The notes under the pieces: model-generated
What the model saw: the letters and a program-made list of their open reading frames with translations, nothing else
What the model was told of the DNA's origin: nothing
Database searches by the model: none
Made by a program: the position numbers and the translations under genes
Assembly: GCF_030272615.1 (NCBI RefSeq)
Contig: NC_081405.1
Coordinates: forward strand, 27,112,272-27,176,271
DNA length: 64,000 nt
From: Cryptomeria japonica
Lineage: Eukaryota; Streptophyta; Pinopsida; Cupressales; Cupressaceae
Direction: 5' to 3'
In this document: positions 23,539 through 35,672 of the stretch, piece after piece
How positions within the stretch are numbered: position 1 is the stretch's first letter
How the letters are laid out: each line of letters opens with the position of its first letter

Positions 23539-24544
23539 AAATAGGCAGTCATGATCACTCATAGTATGATGTGCAGTTGTGATGATAGTTCAGTGGTGTA
23601 CATGTTCAACATGCAGGATTTCATCAAGCCATCCTATGCTTCAAGGAGAGGGAACTACCACTACAGTTAATAGGAGCTTGATGTCTAGTGTTAGTCAAGT
23701 GATGTTCAAAGGCAGTGAGTTTCAAGTCAAACTACAACCTCCACCATTTTGTAACTAAGTCATAAGCATTAGTTATTCCATGATTTTAGCGACCCAATGC
23801 CTATAAATGTAACTAATCAAGTCATTTAGGGGATCTGAGAATTGATGATTCAAGGTCAGTAATTAGGAAGTTTATCTTTTATACAATTTCCCTTTAAAAT
23901 ATTTTTGGATGCAGTTAAAACATTTTGAGTACTAGTGATTGCTAATACTCATTTTTCTCAAATTAATACAAGCAACTTGTGGATTGCATGATCTGCAAAA
24001 TATTTCTTTGTAATGGGTATCTCTCATAATTTGGTATCTTCTTTCATTTGATCAACAATTAAGTGTTTTAGGCTTTATCATCTTATGAATCATATTGTGC
24101 ATGTTAATGGTGTATGAGGATTAAGTGGTAGTGCGATAGTGTGATCTTTGATATCTTGTTCTGTTTATATGTAGGTTGATGACTTTGCATGTTTACTGGA
24201 AATAATGTTCATTTGTTGCTTTAAATGTTATTGATAATATTATGTTATGTGATGTGTCAGTTTTGTAGATTACTTGGTTGCTTATGTTAAGTTTATTTAC
24301 TCCTTGCTACTCTGTCCTATCTTTTGATCTTTATTTCTTAGTAAGAACCAAAATTCGAGTGCTTCACTTGCCAAAACTAGCAGACCCCTTGATTGCAACA
24401 GACCACATGAACACTGAGTTAACCTACACTGTTGTGACCCAACTAAAGAGACCTTGGAAGTTGAGGTATTTAGAGATTCCCCATCCTTTTTCAGGAGAGA
24501 TTTTATTTCACAAAGCTTGCATGTTAAGTGTGTCAAAAGGCCCA

Positions 24545-24971
24545 TCAATACCTCCAATCATGCTTGATTCTTTTTGGCTAATATTTCAAGAAACATGCTT
24601 ATAGGACCTCTTGACAATATTTTGAAACCTTTCTATCAGTTTGGACACCTTCAAGACTAGGGTGTCCTCCAACCGTGTCTAAAAATTTTAGCTCTAGATT
24701 TTAGCTATAGGTTCCTCTTTGTATCTTATTTCCAGATCTAGCTTACCATGTTGGTTTCCACTTCTGTATTTCACTATTATTGCTAAAATATATCAATTTA
24801 CTATCATTTAACCTAGTCCATTCACACACACTTCACAGCATCAAATCCAATGCAACAAAGGAATCATAAACCCTTAGTGTTCAACTTTTCTATTGGGACT
24901 GTAGTTGAACCTAGTTATGTTTCCAATGTTATGTAATGGAGATTTGATATCTTATTTTGGATCCAATGCAA
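24545..24971 (+). repeat. Anonymous direct repeat, copy 1
   Basis: Shares long blocks with 25180-25615, for example TTTTAGCTATAGGTTCCTCT and TTCACACACACTTCACA. Overall similarity looks about 80% by eye. No terminal repeats or coding capacity found. Confidence 0.75.
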
Positions 24972-25179
24972 CAAATATTAATATTTTATTTATCAATCGT
25001 AGTTATCGTCAAAGTTGAAACACTAAGACAAGGTTTGACTTAGGAAAGTCTCTAAACAACACAACCATTTTTTTTTTATTTTTTTTCTGTTCAGGTTCAG
25101 AGTCGACAATAGAGGAGGCTACAAGAGTGTCAAGAAGAGTGAGATAGACAATTCCAAACTTCAAAAAGGTGAAAATCCC

Positions 25180-25615
25180 TAGACTAGGGTGCCCTCCAAT
25201 CATGTATGATGTTTTTTTGCTTGAATTCTAGAAACCAAACTTATACGAAAACCTGACTACATTTTTTAACCTTTCTATCAATTTGGACACCCTTAGGACT
25301 AAGGCACCCTTCAAATGTGTCCAAAACTTTCAACTCCAGATTTTAGCTATAGGTTCCTCTTTGTATCTTATTTCTATATTTGGCTTACAATGTTTGTTTT
25401 TAGTTCTGTATTTCGTTGTTATTGTTAAAAGTTATGAATTTACTATCAAGTGATCTAGTTCATTCACACACACTTCACAATATTAAATCTATTGCAACAA
25501 AAGAATCATAAACCCGCAGTGTTCAATTCTTTCATTAGGACTATAGCTAAACCTAGTTATGTTTTTAATGTTATGTAATGGAGATATGAGATCTTATTTT
25601 GGATCCATATGCCTA
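25180..25615 (+). repeat. Anonymous direct repeat, copy 2
   Basis: Second copy of the segment at 24545-24971, about 640 bp downstream. The 210-bp spacer also begins with a phrase like the repeat (GACTAGGGTGCCCTCCAATC), so a third partial copy is possible. Confidence 0.75.
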
Positions 25616-26433
25616 GGATCTCATTTCCATACATTTAAATGAGATACTTTAAGATGATGCATTATTCCTAAGATTCTATGATTTTACCTTCAAGAAGCTT
25701 ACATTTAAAGGTTTATTTTGGGTATGTACATTTGATAGGGAGAATAGCTAATATTAATGCAAAGTGATCTGTTGTGTTGATAAGATAAAATAATTAATTT
25801 TTTTTTATGCAATATAAACGTTTATAATGGAGTTGTCATGAAACTATCTCATAGGCTACCAATCATCCATTATTTCACTAAAAGATGTTTTATATCCATA
25901 TTTTAATCTTTAGTGAGATCAAGTTTATTATTGGAATTTATTATTATTTTCATCAACAAGGTGTTGAGCACTAATTTGTGGAAAAGTTAATACATGTGGT
26001 GATAGAGTTAGTCAAGGAAAATCAATATTGAATTATTTTGGGAAATTTTGATGGGAAGTCAATATTGAAGATTATATTAATATTCATGTTTTGATTAGGA
26101 TTTTAGAATATTATGCCAAAAATAGAAAATCTCATATTTTTCAACTAATTTGATATGAAACGATTAATTTTGATGAATTTAAATTATTTTATAATCATTT
26201 TTGTAATTTTGTGTTCTAGATGTGTCTTTCTATTAATGATTTTTGATTTCATACAAATTTTTCCAAATTATTTATGTATGTTGACATCTTCTAAACTATA
26301 TTTAACACATGAGTGTGTTCATTCAAACTTCTTGGTTATTTCAAGTAATGACCATAGTTTTTTGCTACACACATGAAGAGATTGAATGGATGTGAAGCTT
26401 TAATTTTATTGGATAAAATTGGTGCATGAGATG

Positions 26434-28029
26434 TGTAACACTTGCCAAGAAACCCTAGAGAAATAAATCAACTAAAAACCTAACTAAACATCTTAGAGAT
26501 AAAAATTTTTTAAAAAGAGATAAAAGATCACATTAAACTTTAAGGAAATATATACATTTACACAAACATGATTACCTAACACCAATGTTCAAGCATGAAT
26601 AAACTCTAACAACTAGCTTACATCCTCTAAGGTTCTTAACGTCATTACTGATAAAGCATCAACTAAGGGTTACATGAATCATTCCCTACTTAAACTAATG
26701 TCTTATCTCTATACATAACATGTGAAAGTACCCATTTTAATCCATAGAAGATAATCATGAGATGTTTCATAACTAACACTTCTAGGATACTATGTTCATT
26801 TTAAGCACCAATATCAAATGTTCCTAACCTGTCAACTCTTGCAAACATAATGAATCTAACCATTCCTATATTATAATTGTTATCATCATCACATAGATTA
26901 GACATATGATAACAATATTACATTATTTCTTACGTCTTATGCATAATTTATATTACAGATATACATCAATCATTACTTACAAGATACCTTGTTACAATGA
27001 TCACATGAATGGTATACAAATACAAGTACATAGATAAATCTTTGCATATATCAGAGATTACATTCTCATCATAATCCATAGCACTAGAACTAAATAGAGG
27101 AAGAAACAACCACCAAAACTCATGAACAACCACCAAATCCTAGTGGAAGAAGGTGTCAACCACCCGACCATGTGGAACCAAAAAGGTCCATGCCCCATGC
27201 TCCAAAGAATGACATGAGGCCCCTCACACATCACTTGACCTAGGTCGAAACCTACACATCCAAGCGAACACAAACATTGATAGATAATAAACATACACAA
27301 GAGTTGATACACCACAAGACATAGGCTTAACTATAAAATACAAGCTCACCAAAGGCTTCCACACATCACAAAGGTTATGGTCCTAGGAGACACATAAGGA
27401 AGAGTGTCATCACATGCCATCAACATGGGTTTCCATGGTAGTATGACCCCTCTCCGAACTTCAAACCCCGGTGCTTATTTAATGCACATGCAGAACCAAA
27501 CAATCCTTCCATGAAGGCAAGGAAGCTTGATCTGCCACGTAGGCCTTCCCAATCTCATCCTGAATCTAAACGAATACTCCAGGCCATGAGATCTCATCCT
27601 CTGTCTATATGAGCACATGAGGTGTGACTGGGGAACCAACAATTATTTTATTAATGTGTGTTCAACTCAACCCAGTCTATTTAATTTAATGTTATGACTT
27701 GATTAATCAACTCTCAATGAGATCCCTTAGTAGCCACTTGAGCCAAAAACCACCTTTTCCCCCAAAAAACTCAGAAAAACCACCCCAAAAATACATGCAA
27801 AACCAAAAAAACATCATTTCCTCTCGAATGAGAACCCAGTTAGCAACTTCCCATGCAAACACAACATCACTCCTTATCCGCATTCAAAAGAAAAAGAATA
27901 TAATAATTAATTACCAAGTTACCACTCCAAATTAACCAACAAATATAAAATAAATAATTAAATCCATAAATAAATATAAATTCTCAAAATAATTTAATTC
28001 CATAAAATAACATTAATATAATATTATAA

Positions 28030-28113
<84 letters not shown>

Positions 28114-28582
28114 ATATATATATATTTGCATCCTGCATAACACCAAACGTCTATACACAACATATATATAAACATAAGATACACAAGAAGGTGAAAGAGA
28201 ATTGCATCATCACACCCCGCTCATATATGAGTGATGTGAGATCATCCCTTTCACATCCACAATAGTAAGACATCATAACAAAAATATAACATGATAAATA
28301 ACATCAACATCATCGACATCTAATGTAAGCATGAAATAAGGGTTAGCAAATGGCAAACACATCATAATTAATAAATATAAACCACATCACATGATAATAA
28401 GTAAATGTAAATAACCAAACATAAATCCTAACATCATCATAGTCCTAAGTATAACATCATCTAATATAGAAACATAAAGTATCAAAAGTCACCAAAAAGT
28501 GTCTTGACATAAGAGTCTAAAGCAAGTCCATAAGTATCTAACATAACCTATCATAAAGGATGGATTGGGGAAGGGCACTACA
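26434..28582 (-). mobile_element. Solo LTR, 2149 bp
   Basis: On the minus strand it begins TGTAGTGCCCTTCCCC and ends GGCAAGTGTTACA. It is flanked by a perfect 5-bp duplication AGATG (26429-26433 and 28583-28587). No coding sequence, primer site or polypurine tract lies inside, so this is a solo LTR left by recombination. A (CT)40 microsatellite and a TATATATATA tract lie inside at 28032-28125; on the minus strand the TATA run could be the core promoter. Lineage not determined; a 5-bp duplication and long LTR fit Ty3/gypsy. Confidence 0.85.
28032..28111. repeat. (CT)40 microsatellite
   Basis: Uninterrupted 80-bp CT run followed by a TATATATATATAT tract (about 28113-28125), inside the solo LTR. 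Confidence 0.97.
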
Positions 28583-28587
28583 AGATG

Positions 28588-29455
28588 GGTGATAGACATA
28601 TAGAGGAATTTAAATTTGGTCAATAAAGGGAAAAGAATATGTGGTGACAAAAAGACAAAGAAGTTTGAAGAATTGATAGATGAAAAATAAATGACAAGGT
28701 TGCATGGGAAATAGGTGCCAAAAAAGAGTTTAAAAATTAATTAAAAAATTGAAATAAAATAAAGTATAGATGTTGATGATCAAGAAATCAAAAATCAAAA
28801 GAAAAATAAAAAGGGTTACTATAGAGGAAATCGACATAATCAAGAAAATAAAAAATAAAAGAAATATTTTAAAAAATAGAGTTCTGGCAATCTAAAGTTA
28901 TATCTAGTAGTGAATATTGTGTAGGAGACTTTCTTAGTTTAATAAGCTCTCTATTAACATATCTAGATTGAAACCTCTATAGAAGAGAACTAGAACTATA
29001 TCAAGAAGGATTATAAAATATTTAAAAATAACTCAAACGTAAAATGAGATTGTTAGGAGAAGAGTGTTGAATGTGAATGTGAGCTATTTTGAAAGCCTTA
29101 TTGGGTGAGTGAGAGTACATTGTAGGAAATATTTTTGTATCAAAATGTATTACGTAAGTTATAGTAAGATAAATAAATTTAATAAAATATTTTATGTTTA
29201 GCATTTTTTCTATTATGTATTTGTGTGAATGTTAATTTTGAGTATCCTATAAGATTTGGTTATATTTTAACCCCTTTGTTTTTATTACATCAATTATTTT
29301 TCCACCTAGTATAAAATATAGATAAAATACTAAAATATGAATTTATACTTAGACAAATTGCTTGTCCAAAGTTAGGTTAGTGCAATGGAATGAAAAATGA
29401 AAACGAACAACAAAGACTCAATAATGGTTCAAAGGTAAAAGAAAGATAAAAATAA
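28588..29455. other. Anonymous AT-rich DNA
   Basis: Purine-rich (AAAAATAAA, GAAAAATAAATGA) sequence, no gene or repeat boundary seen. Confidence 0.5.
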
Positions 29456-29468
29456 CAAGATGGAAACA

Positions 29469-29977
29469 GACTATTATGGTAAGCAGTCACAAAATTGTCA
29501 AACAGTCTGCAATGGTTATGAATACCATGGTGAATAGTCTGGAACAGTCGGGTAGGGTTGTTGCTATTATTGGGGATAATGCTGAGGTGGCTCAAGGTGG
29601 TGAAGGACCCTGCATAAGGACCAATGGGAACACAAAGAAAAAGGCGGCTATTCAGAATGTGGATCACAAAGCTATGAAGGTTGTTGCTGACACCATGAAT
29701 GCCCTTGAGGTTGAGGTTGCTGAGACCCTCAGAAGCCTAATGTAATTGGGTTGTTTTCTGTTTTCTGGTTGTTGGATCTGTTTGAGTCTAGGTTTGGTCT
29801 TTTTGGTGTCTTTTTGTGCCCGACTGGGCTTTTCTTGTCTCTTTGCCTATTGTTTCTTATGCTTATCCTTGCAGCCTGTTTTGTTTTGGATGTTTTTATT
29901 TGATTCTATACCTCTTAGAATCATTTTGTAAAGGGTTTTGGGGACCCTTCAAAACCTCTTTTTGCCTTAATCCAAAT
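29469..29977 (+). mobile_element. 5'-truncated LINE (non-LTR retrotransposon) 3' end
   Basis: A 509-bp insert is flanked by a 13-bp direct duplication CAAGATGGAAACA (29456-29468 and 29978-29990). It contains the C-terminal end of an ORF that stops at 29743-29745, then a GT/TTT-rich 3' UTR (GGTTGTTTTCTGTTTTCTGG) ending TTTTGTAAAGGGTTTTGGGG ... CCTTAATCCAAAT. Long variable target duplications, 5' truncation and this type of 3' UTR are typical of plant LINEs. No A tail is obvious; some plant LINEs end in a T/A-rich tail instead. Confidence 0.7.
29476..29745 (+). pseudogene. LINE ORF, C-terminal fragment
   Basis: Ninety codons to TAA, open in frame from the insert start. It reads IVKQSAMVMNTMVNSLEQSG ... 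KVVADTMNALEVEVAETLRS; helical, no catalytic motif. It is the tail of a LINE ORF (which of the two ORFs is not clear), not an independent gene. Confidence 0.5.
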
Positions 29978-29990
29978 CAAGATGGAAACA

Positions 29991-30820
29991 TAAAATATAG
30001 AAAATGGAATAAACACAAAGGGAAACCGCTAATTTAGGAAAATATTTTTTAGAATTTTAGGGGATGGAGAAAGAAGAATTTATAAAAGAGAGATTGGTGA
30101 TATAAAGAAAAAAAAAGAGAATGGAAAATATTAATTTACAATGATTGTGAAGATAGCTAATAGAAGAATGGAGAGAAATACTAAGCTAGGATGTATTAAG
30201 GCTTGAAAGGGAGGAAGGGGAAGATGAGCGATGAAAAAGATAAGAAGATGACTATGAAGAATGAAGAAAATGGATAGAGAGAGGTATGAAAGGTATGGAA
30301 AAGGATGTATGCAAATTAGAGAGAAAAAGGAGGTAATTGTATCTAAAAATAACATAAGGCATGTTCTAAGCTAAAGCAAAAATAAGGAAAATAGTCTCCA
30401 ATATTGAAGATATTCATTATCAAAATTATTGTGATGCTCCAAAAAAAAATTTTATAACTTAATGTCAAGGGTAAATCATTATAATAGTATGGTAAACATA
30501 AAAATAGGCTCACTCCAAAAACAAATTCTCAACCAATGCTCTCAAGTGAAAACTCAGTGTTTGATATGTGAAGAATAAATAAAAGAGGCACATTTTATGA
30601 TATTATTGGAGTGAGTATTGGGTAGTAAAGCCGAGCCTAAGCAATCCTATAACATCCTTACATTATCTGCATGATCCTATAATGATATGTTTGTTATTGC
30701 ATTGTGTCTAGTATTAATATTTCAAGGTAAATGCTCTGGTTTGATTGACAAAATTTGTTCTCTTTCTTGCAATGTATCCTTGGGTGTCTTCACTTTTGTT
30801 GGAGGTTTTGTTTGTTGAAA
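29991..30820. other. Anonymous DNA
   Basis: Purine-rich, no gene recognised. Confidence 0.45.
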
Positions 30821-31185
30821 GGTGTGCGCCCTTGGTCTCCTTGTGTTGTGTAGCGCAGCGCTCAGGTTTGTGACGTGGCTTAATCGCCTCCTGTGGATTG
30901 TATAGGTCTAGTGTTTGTATCGGGCATTAACAAGTCAATCTTTCGGTGCAATGACAACCACACTTGTAACAAGTGGTATCAGAGCTTGGTCATAGGTTCA
31001 AACCCCTCACTTGTGTTGGGGGGGGTTGTTGCAAGGTGTGCGCCCTTGGTCTCCTTGTGTTGTGCAGTGCAACACTCGGGTTTGTGACATGGCTTAACCA
31101 CCTCCTGTGGATTCTATGTCTAGTGGTTGTATCGGGCATTAACAGGTCGATCTTTTGGTGCAATATCAACCACACTTGTAACAGT
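30821..31185 (+). repeat. Tandemly duplicated LTR end with tRNA-iMet primer site
   Basis: GGTGTGCGCCCTTGGTCTCC starts at 30821 and again at 31035 (period 214). Both copies run to CACACTTGTAACA (ends 30971 and about 31182). After the first copy comes TGGTATCAGAGCTTGGT (30974-30990), which matches the standard primer site for initiator Met tRNA; the second copy has none. TAACA followed by this primer site marks an LTR/leader junction of a copia-type element. Confidence 0.65.
30974..30990 (+). promoter_or_regulatory. tRNA-iMet primer binding site relic
   Basis: TGGTATCAGAGC is the canonical plant iMet primer site, here three bases after a TAACA LTR terminus. No gag follows within reach, so the element is a fragment. 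Confidence 0.65.
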
Positions 31186-31189
31186 TTTA

Positions 31190-32330
31190 TGTTGTATTTG
31201 GGTCCTACCTTGGTGTGTGGGGATTTGCATTGGGTTTATTTATCTAGAATATATGTTTTTGGGCAGACTAGTTATGTACTACATAGTTTATCTAGACTTA
31301 TGATTGTCCCCTATTCTATCCAACCTAGTTGATATTTTGTGATGAAAAGGAAGCTATATATAGATGATCAAATTAGTGTGAATGTGTGGCATGAGTGTGT
31401 GGACCATATATGTGTATGCGCTTTCATGATCATATCAAATGCAGTGTATGTGATGTGAAGTTGAGGCAATGTGTGGTGATTGTTTTCAAGTTGGTTGCTT
31501 GAGATAGAGGTTCAAGGGAAGCTTCATACTTGGAGATTGTTGGAGGTAGTATTGTTAAAGGCTTATTCATCTTGATTCATATATTCATGTACCTCTCAGA
31601 GATAGTGAGTTTCCTCAACAAGTTCTTTGTATCTTGCCTTGAGGTAGTGAGACTCAGCCTGCAAGTCACTTGTATCTTTCCCTAAGGTAGTGCACCTTAG
31701 CCTACATTTGTTTTTGAGAGCAATGAGATTCCTTGGCAGTGAGCCTAAAATAATTATTGTAATCTTGTTCATATATTGTGAGTCAACTCTCACCATGGCT
31801 TTTCCCTCTTTGGTTTTTCCATGTAGATATGTTGTTCTCTTGTGCATTATGTTCATTGTTTTTATCTTTCATTGTTGTTGATAAGGTTAATGATAAATTG
31901 ATGTGGATTTGATAAATAAAGTTTAAGTGATTGATCAAGACTAGTTCATCCCCCCCCCTCTCAGTCTTGGGGTGTTTTTAATAGGACTTATCTCCCATTT
32001 CTCTTAGAAGCCTCATGGGATTCATTAAAAGATATCCAAGCATATTTTGAGGCATATATATGTCATTTCATATTTCAACAGTACTACACATTAGAACTTC
32101 TCAAATTATGGAATTCATTGACTTAAATTATACTAGTGAATTTGATGATTAGAGGTTTACTTCTACTTTTGTATTTTACAATGGTTCCAATTGAATTGCA
32201 TGATCCTATAGAAAGCAAAAAATAATTGTACTATCTATAGAGGTTGACTATTAGAGCTTAGTTTTGGCTAACAAGGAGGTTATTTTTCTTTTATAATTAA
32301 TAACCAAGTTTTTGTTTCCTCTTGATCATC
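31190..32330. other. Decayed retroelement DNA
   Basis: On the minus strand 31856-31596 holds a helical fragment with a repeated LxxxRYKELVEETHYL-like phrase (SDLQAESHYLKARYKELVEE), like the coiled-coil part of a gag. A C-run followed by CTCTCAG (31950-31962) resembles the LTR-end sequence of element D (57750-57766). No intact gene. Confidence 0.35.
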
Positions 32331-32530
32331 CAACTACCACTTGGTGTGATAATTAGAGTGTCATTCATATTTCATGCAACTCAATGAAGAATCAATAGAC
32401 AAAGCATATCGAGATCTACACATAACTCATTTAGAAACTCGTCCAAAATTATATTCCCAACTTGAGTATTTTTCTATTGATTTTCAAGTTGTAAATACTT
32501 TCACTAAACCTTTGGCATTGCCTTATTATC
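32331..32530 (+). pseudogene. Copia RNase H relic
   Basis: Reading 32360 onward gives VIHISCNSMKNQ, stop, TKHIEIYT, the decayed form of the copia RNase H segment around 'AI..S.N...H.RTKHIEI'. After a frameshift, VNTFTKPLALP (32491-32523) matches the copia C-terminal 'VADIFTKPL'. Several stops; only the last 60 or so codons are recognisable. Orientation is plus, the same as the LTR fragment at 30.8 kb, so both may belong to one dead element. Confidence 0.6.
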
Positions 32531-34132
32531 TTTACCTATGATTAATGATTGGGTTGAAAGGAGTTGTCTTTGAGGGTCATATTGGGTCATCATGTCTTCA
32601 CTTGTACATGTTTTCTCTCTTTTGTGAAGGAGTTTCTCAAGCTACAAGTTTTGTTCTTTTTTCCATTTTTGAGATATTTGTGTACATGGGTATCTCATCA
32701 AGCCTTGTTGTGAAGAACCATCCTTGATTACTTTAGTCTTTTCTTCTTCCTCCCTAAGTTGCACATAAAGTGGCATTAGTATGAATTATGTTCAACAACT
32801 AACTAGTTCCCTTTAAGGCCTATTTGCACCTAGTTGGTTAAGTTGTCTCAAGTCATACAATTATGATGTTTCATAATCCTATTTTGTCCTATGTCTCACC
32901 CTTTCGTATATAGACAAGGGTTATCTTGTACATTATCCATCTTGAATGCTTTGTACCATTACTGACATATATCATTTTCATTTCTTCTCTCTTATGTGAA
33001 AGGTCTTTTAGTGTTTCAATTTGTTTGTAAACTCTCCACATAGTATTATGTTTCCTTATCTTGGGTCGAATCCACATACATCCCAAGAGTCTAAATTTGA
33101 TCATCAGATTATTTGTTCCTTGTCTTGGGTCTAATCCACATGCATAGAGATGAACTTGGTTCAATCTGATAATTTGAGCTTGACCCTTGAAGTTTCATGT
33201 TCAAATGATTTTAAACTTGGGTCCAAGCTAATTCAGTTCTTAAAAGTTCTTAGTTCTTGACTTGAGCATAAAATATTCTATATTGTGTGTTAGGGCATTC
33301 TATAAAGGACAACTCCTAATTTATTATCTGGTCTCATAGAAAGACATTATTTGCCCCAATACACATTACATTATCTTTAGAGCATATCATCAACATGACA
33401 TCATTTCTTACACATCTAGAAATATTGCATGATTGTTAGATGCAGCTAAATTGGATCTTAGAGGTTTCACCAAGCGAAAAAATTCCTACCAAGAAAATTC
33501 CAGAAAGATGTTTGTCAACACTAGTTGTTTTATAAACATAGATTCCAAGAGGCAAGGTGAACGTATCGCATTTGACTAGAATTGCAAAAATTGAGATCAA
33601 ATATATACCCAAAGGTTGAATACATGGACACAAATATTAGTTTTGTACATGTAGAACCAATCTAAAAATATGTATCATGAATATTTTAATCTATCAATAA
33701 TCATTTGATAGAATCTAAGAAATTGATACATAAATGAACCATAAAATAACATCCACCACATTACATTTAAAAACTGATTCTAAAACTAAATATGCATATC
33801 CCATTTCAATGCATATTTATTTATGTGATTCTTCAATCCCAATCCTTTACAAAATTTAAGTCAACATATTAAACAAAGATCAAATTATTTAAAAAAAAAC
33901 AAACCTTAATCTGAAAAACATATCAAACAAAGTTGACTTAACTTTTAATTAAAATAAAATGTTAGGTTTGGACTATTAGACATTGATAAAAGTGGTTTAT
34001 AAGATATTCCATATTATTGGACCAATGTATTTGGCTTCTTTCCCGAGGGCATTAACAACATTTAACACTTACGGGTCCCTTCCATTGTAATTATTACACC
34101 ATAGAAAAAGTCATAATAAAGCATATAAATTC

Positions 34133-34177
<45 letters not shown>

Positions 34178-34919
34178 ATAATTATATTATACTATAAAGA
34201 TTGGTAGTTATCTTACATTAGACGAGTTAAAAATGTATTTAAATTAACCTTTATTTTGATCAATTTTGGTTGCTTGTCTATTGGGTTAAATATGGGAGTC
34301 AACTATTTTTCTTTTCAAACAAAGAAATAGAAATATTTTATTAAGTCATAATAAAGTATTATATTGGGTATGATATAACACGGCATTAAAGTAGGGGACT
34401 TTTGTCTAGAAGCACATGTTTGACTTGTCTGCATTCACTGTTTTGCAATTTTTTAATTGGATTAAGATTCCATAGTTACAAGGCAAGCCATTATTCTTTC
34501 ACGTGGAAAATTTAAATTTTAATAATAATAAGAAGAAGAAGATAAACATTCTATGAGGTTTCTAGAAACAACAAGTATGGTTTTTTATTTTATGGTCTAC
34601 GTAGGGTTGTTAGAATTGAATAAGATTCTCACAATTAATTAAAGAGGAGAGTAATTTAGTAAAGAAAATTAGATAGTTTTAAATAAGAAGAAAAAAATTA
34701 TCTTTCAAATTGAACTAATATATTATTACTAAAATCAATTATAGTACAATCAATCTCGGAGTTTCATATGAGATCACATAATCATATAGTTCTAGAGACA
34801 TTATGGTAGCATAATAATATCTATAATTACATATCATTATAGCTTCGTCAAATAACTCAATATGTAGTCAATAGCAAAACCATAAATTCTAAGAGGTTTC
34901 TAAAACCTTTATTGGAAAC
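32531..34919. other. Anonymous AT-rich DNA, with (TA)n
   Basis: No gene recognised. A (TA)n microsatellite of about 39 bp lies at 34136-34174. Element B inserted at the right edge. Confidence 0.5.
34136..34174. repeat. (TA)n microsatellite
   Basis: About 39 bp of uninterrupted TA dinucleotides. Confidence 0.95.
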
Positions 34920-34944
34920 TGTAGACACCTAATTTTGACATGTC

Positions 34945-35130
34945 TAATTAAATAAATATTTTTATTTATTTAATTAATTCATTTATCCTCTTCTAGCCTT
35001 ATTTCTCATTTAAATAAATACATTTATTTATTTAAATTATCCTTTTCCTAAATTAAATAAATATCTTATTTATTTAATTAATCCCACTTCTTCTATTAAT
35101 TAAATGAATCTTTATTTATTTAATTAATTC
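34945..35130. repeat. Four tandem AT palindromes in U3 of B
   Basis: TAATTAAATAAATA (34945-34958), four T, then its exact complement (34963-34976). It is followed by three similar inverted repeats with 12-13-bp arms around ATTTAAATAAATA, AATTAAATAAATA and AATTAAATGAAT. The 3' LTR has five. Confidence 0.85.
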
Positions 35131-35291
35131 ATTAACATTTTCTACCCATGACACATGTCATTCATTTCTTAATTCATGCATTACCTACCTTCTCATTATA
35201 TTATTATTTCTTTTACCTACCTTCTAATCATAGCTGACCATTTATCTTTTACATCTCTCAATCTTATCCCTCCATTTCATATAGTGTCTTC

Positions 35292-35299
35292 TATATAAG
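35292..35299 (+). promoter_or_regulatory. TATA box of B 5' LTR
   Basis: TATATAAG within TTCTATATAAGAGGATAC, conserved in the 3' LTR. This is the expected start of genomic RNA about 30 bp further on. Confidence 0.7.
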
Positions 35300-35654
35300 A
35301 GGATACTTCCTTCATTATCAACCCTAACTGACTAACTCAATTGCGCACTTGACTACACTACGCCTTTTACATGCAATCCTACTTGCAACCACATTTCCGT
35401 TCTTTGTTGAGCTCTTGTGCACATAAAATCTGAGAGCAAATATATCAAGCAAGATCAATGGAGATAGGAAGAATGGAGATTCAAACCCTATTGGACATGT
35501 GATGGTATAATCTTTGTGATTTCATTTGATTTGCATTGTCTTAGGTAATCTTCATATGTTATGGTGGATCTTTGTTGTTGTTAGGCTAGGGTTTTGTGGT
35601 TGAATTCATTTAGTCTTTCAATATTATTGTTATCCATTTTCACCATATACATTT

Positions 35655-35672
35655 TGGCATGCCCGGTGGGAC
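35655..35672 (+). promoter_or_regulatory. Primer binding site region of B, tRNA not assigned
   Basis: TGGCATGCCCGGTGGGAC starts four bases after the LTR end, the correct place for a primer site. I cannot match its complement to a plant tRNA 3' end that I remember, unlike the clear tRNA-Trp site of A. Confidence 0.5.

Larger units (their letters stand above)
23539..26428. other. Anonymous AT-rich DNA with a duplicated segment
   Basis: No gene seen. The only structure is a direct duplication described separately (24545-24971 and 25180-25615). The 108-codon frame at 24278-24604 has no recognisable motif and runs into the first repeat copy. Confidence 0.5.
34920..35651 (+). repeat. 5' LTR of B
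   Basis: 732 bp, TGTAGACACCT...CATATACA. U3 is built from four successive AT palindromes (34945-35130). TATA box TATATAAG is at 35292-35299. It lacks a 50-bp segment present in the 3' LTR. Confidence 0.94.

Noticed and set aside
27058-27315. 85-codon minus-strand frame
   Set aside because: Inside the solo LTR, no recognisable motif.
27984-28184. Open frame rich in Arg-Glu repeats on the minus strand
   Set aside because: It is a translation of the (CT)40 microsatellite.
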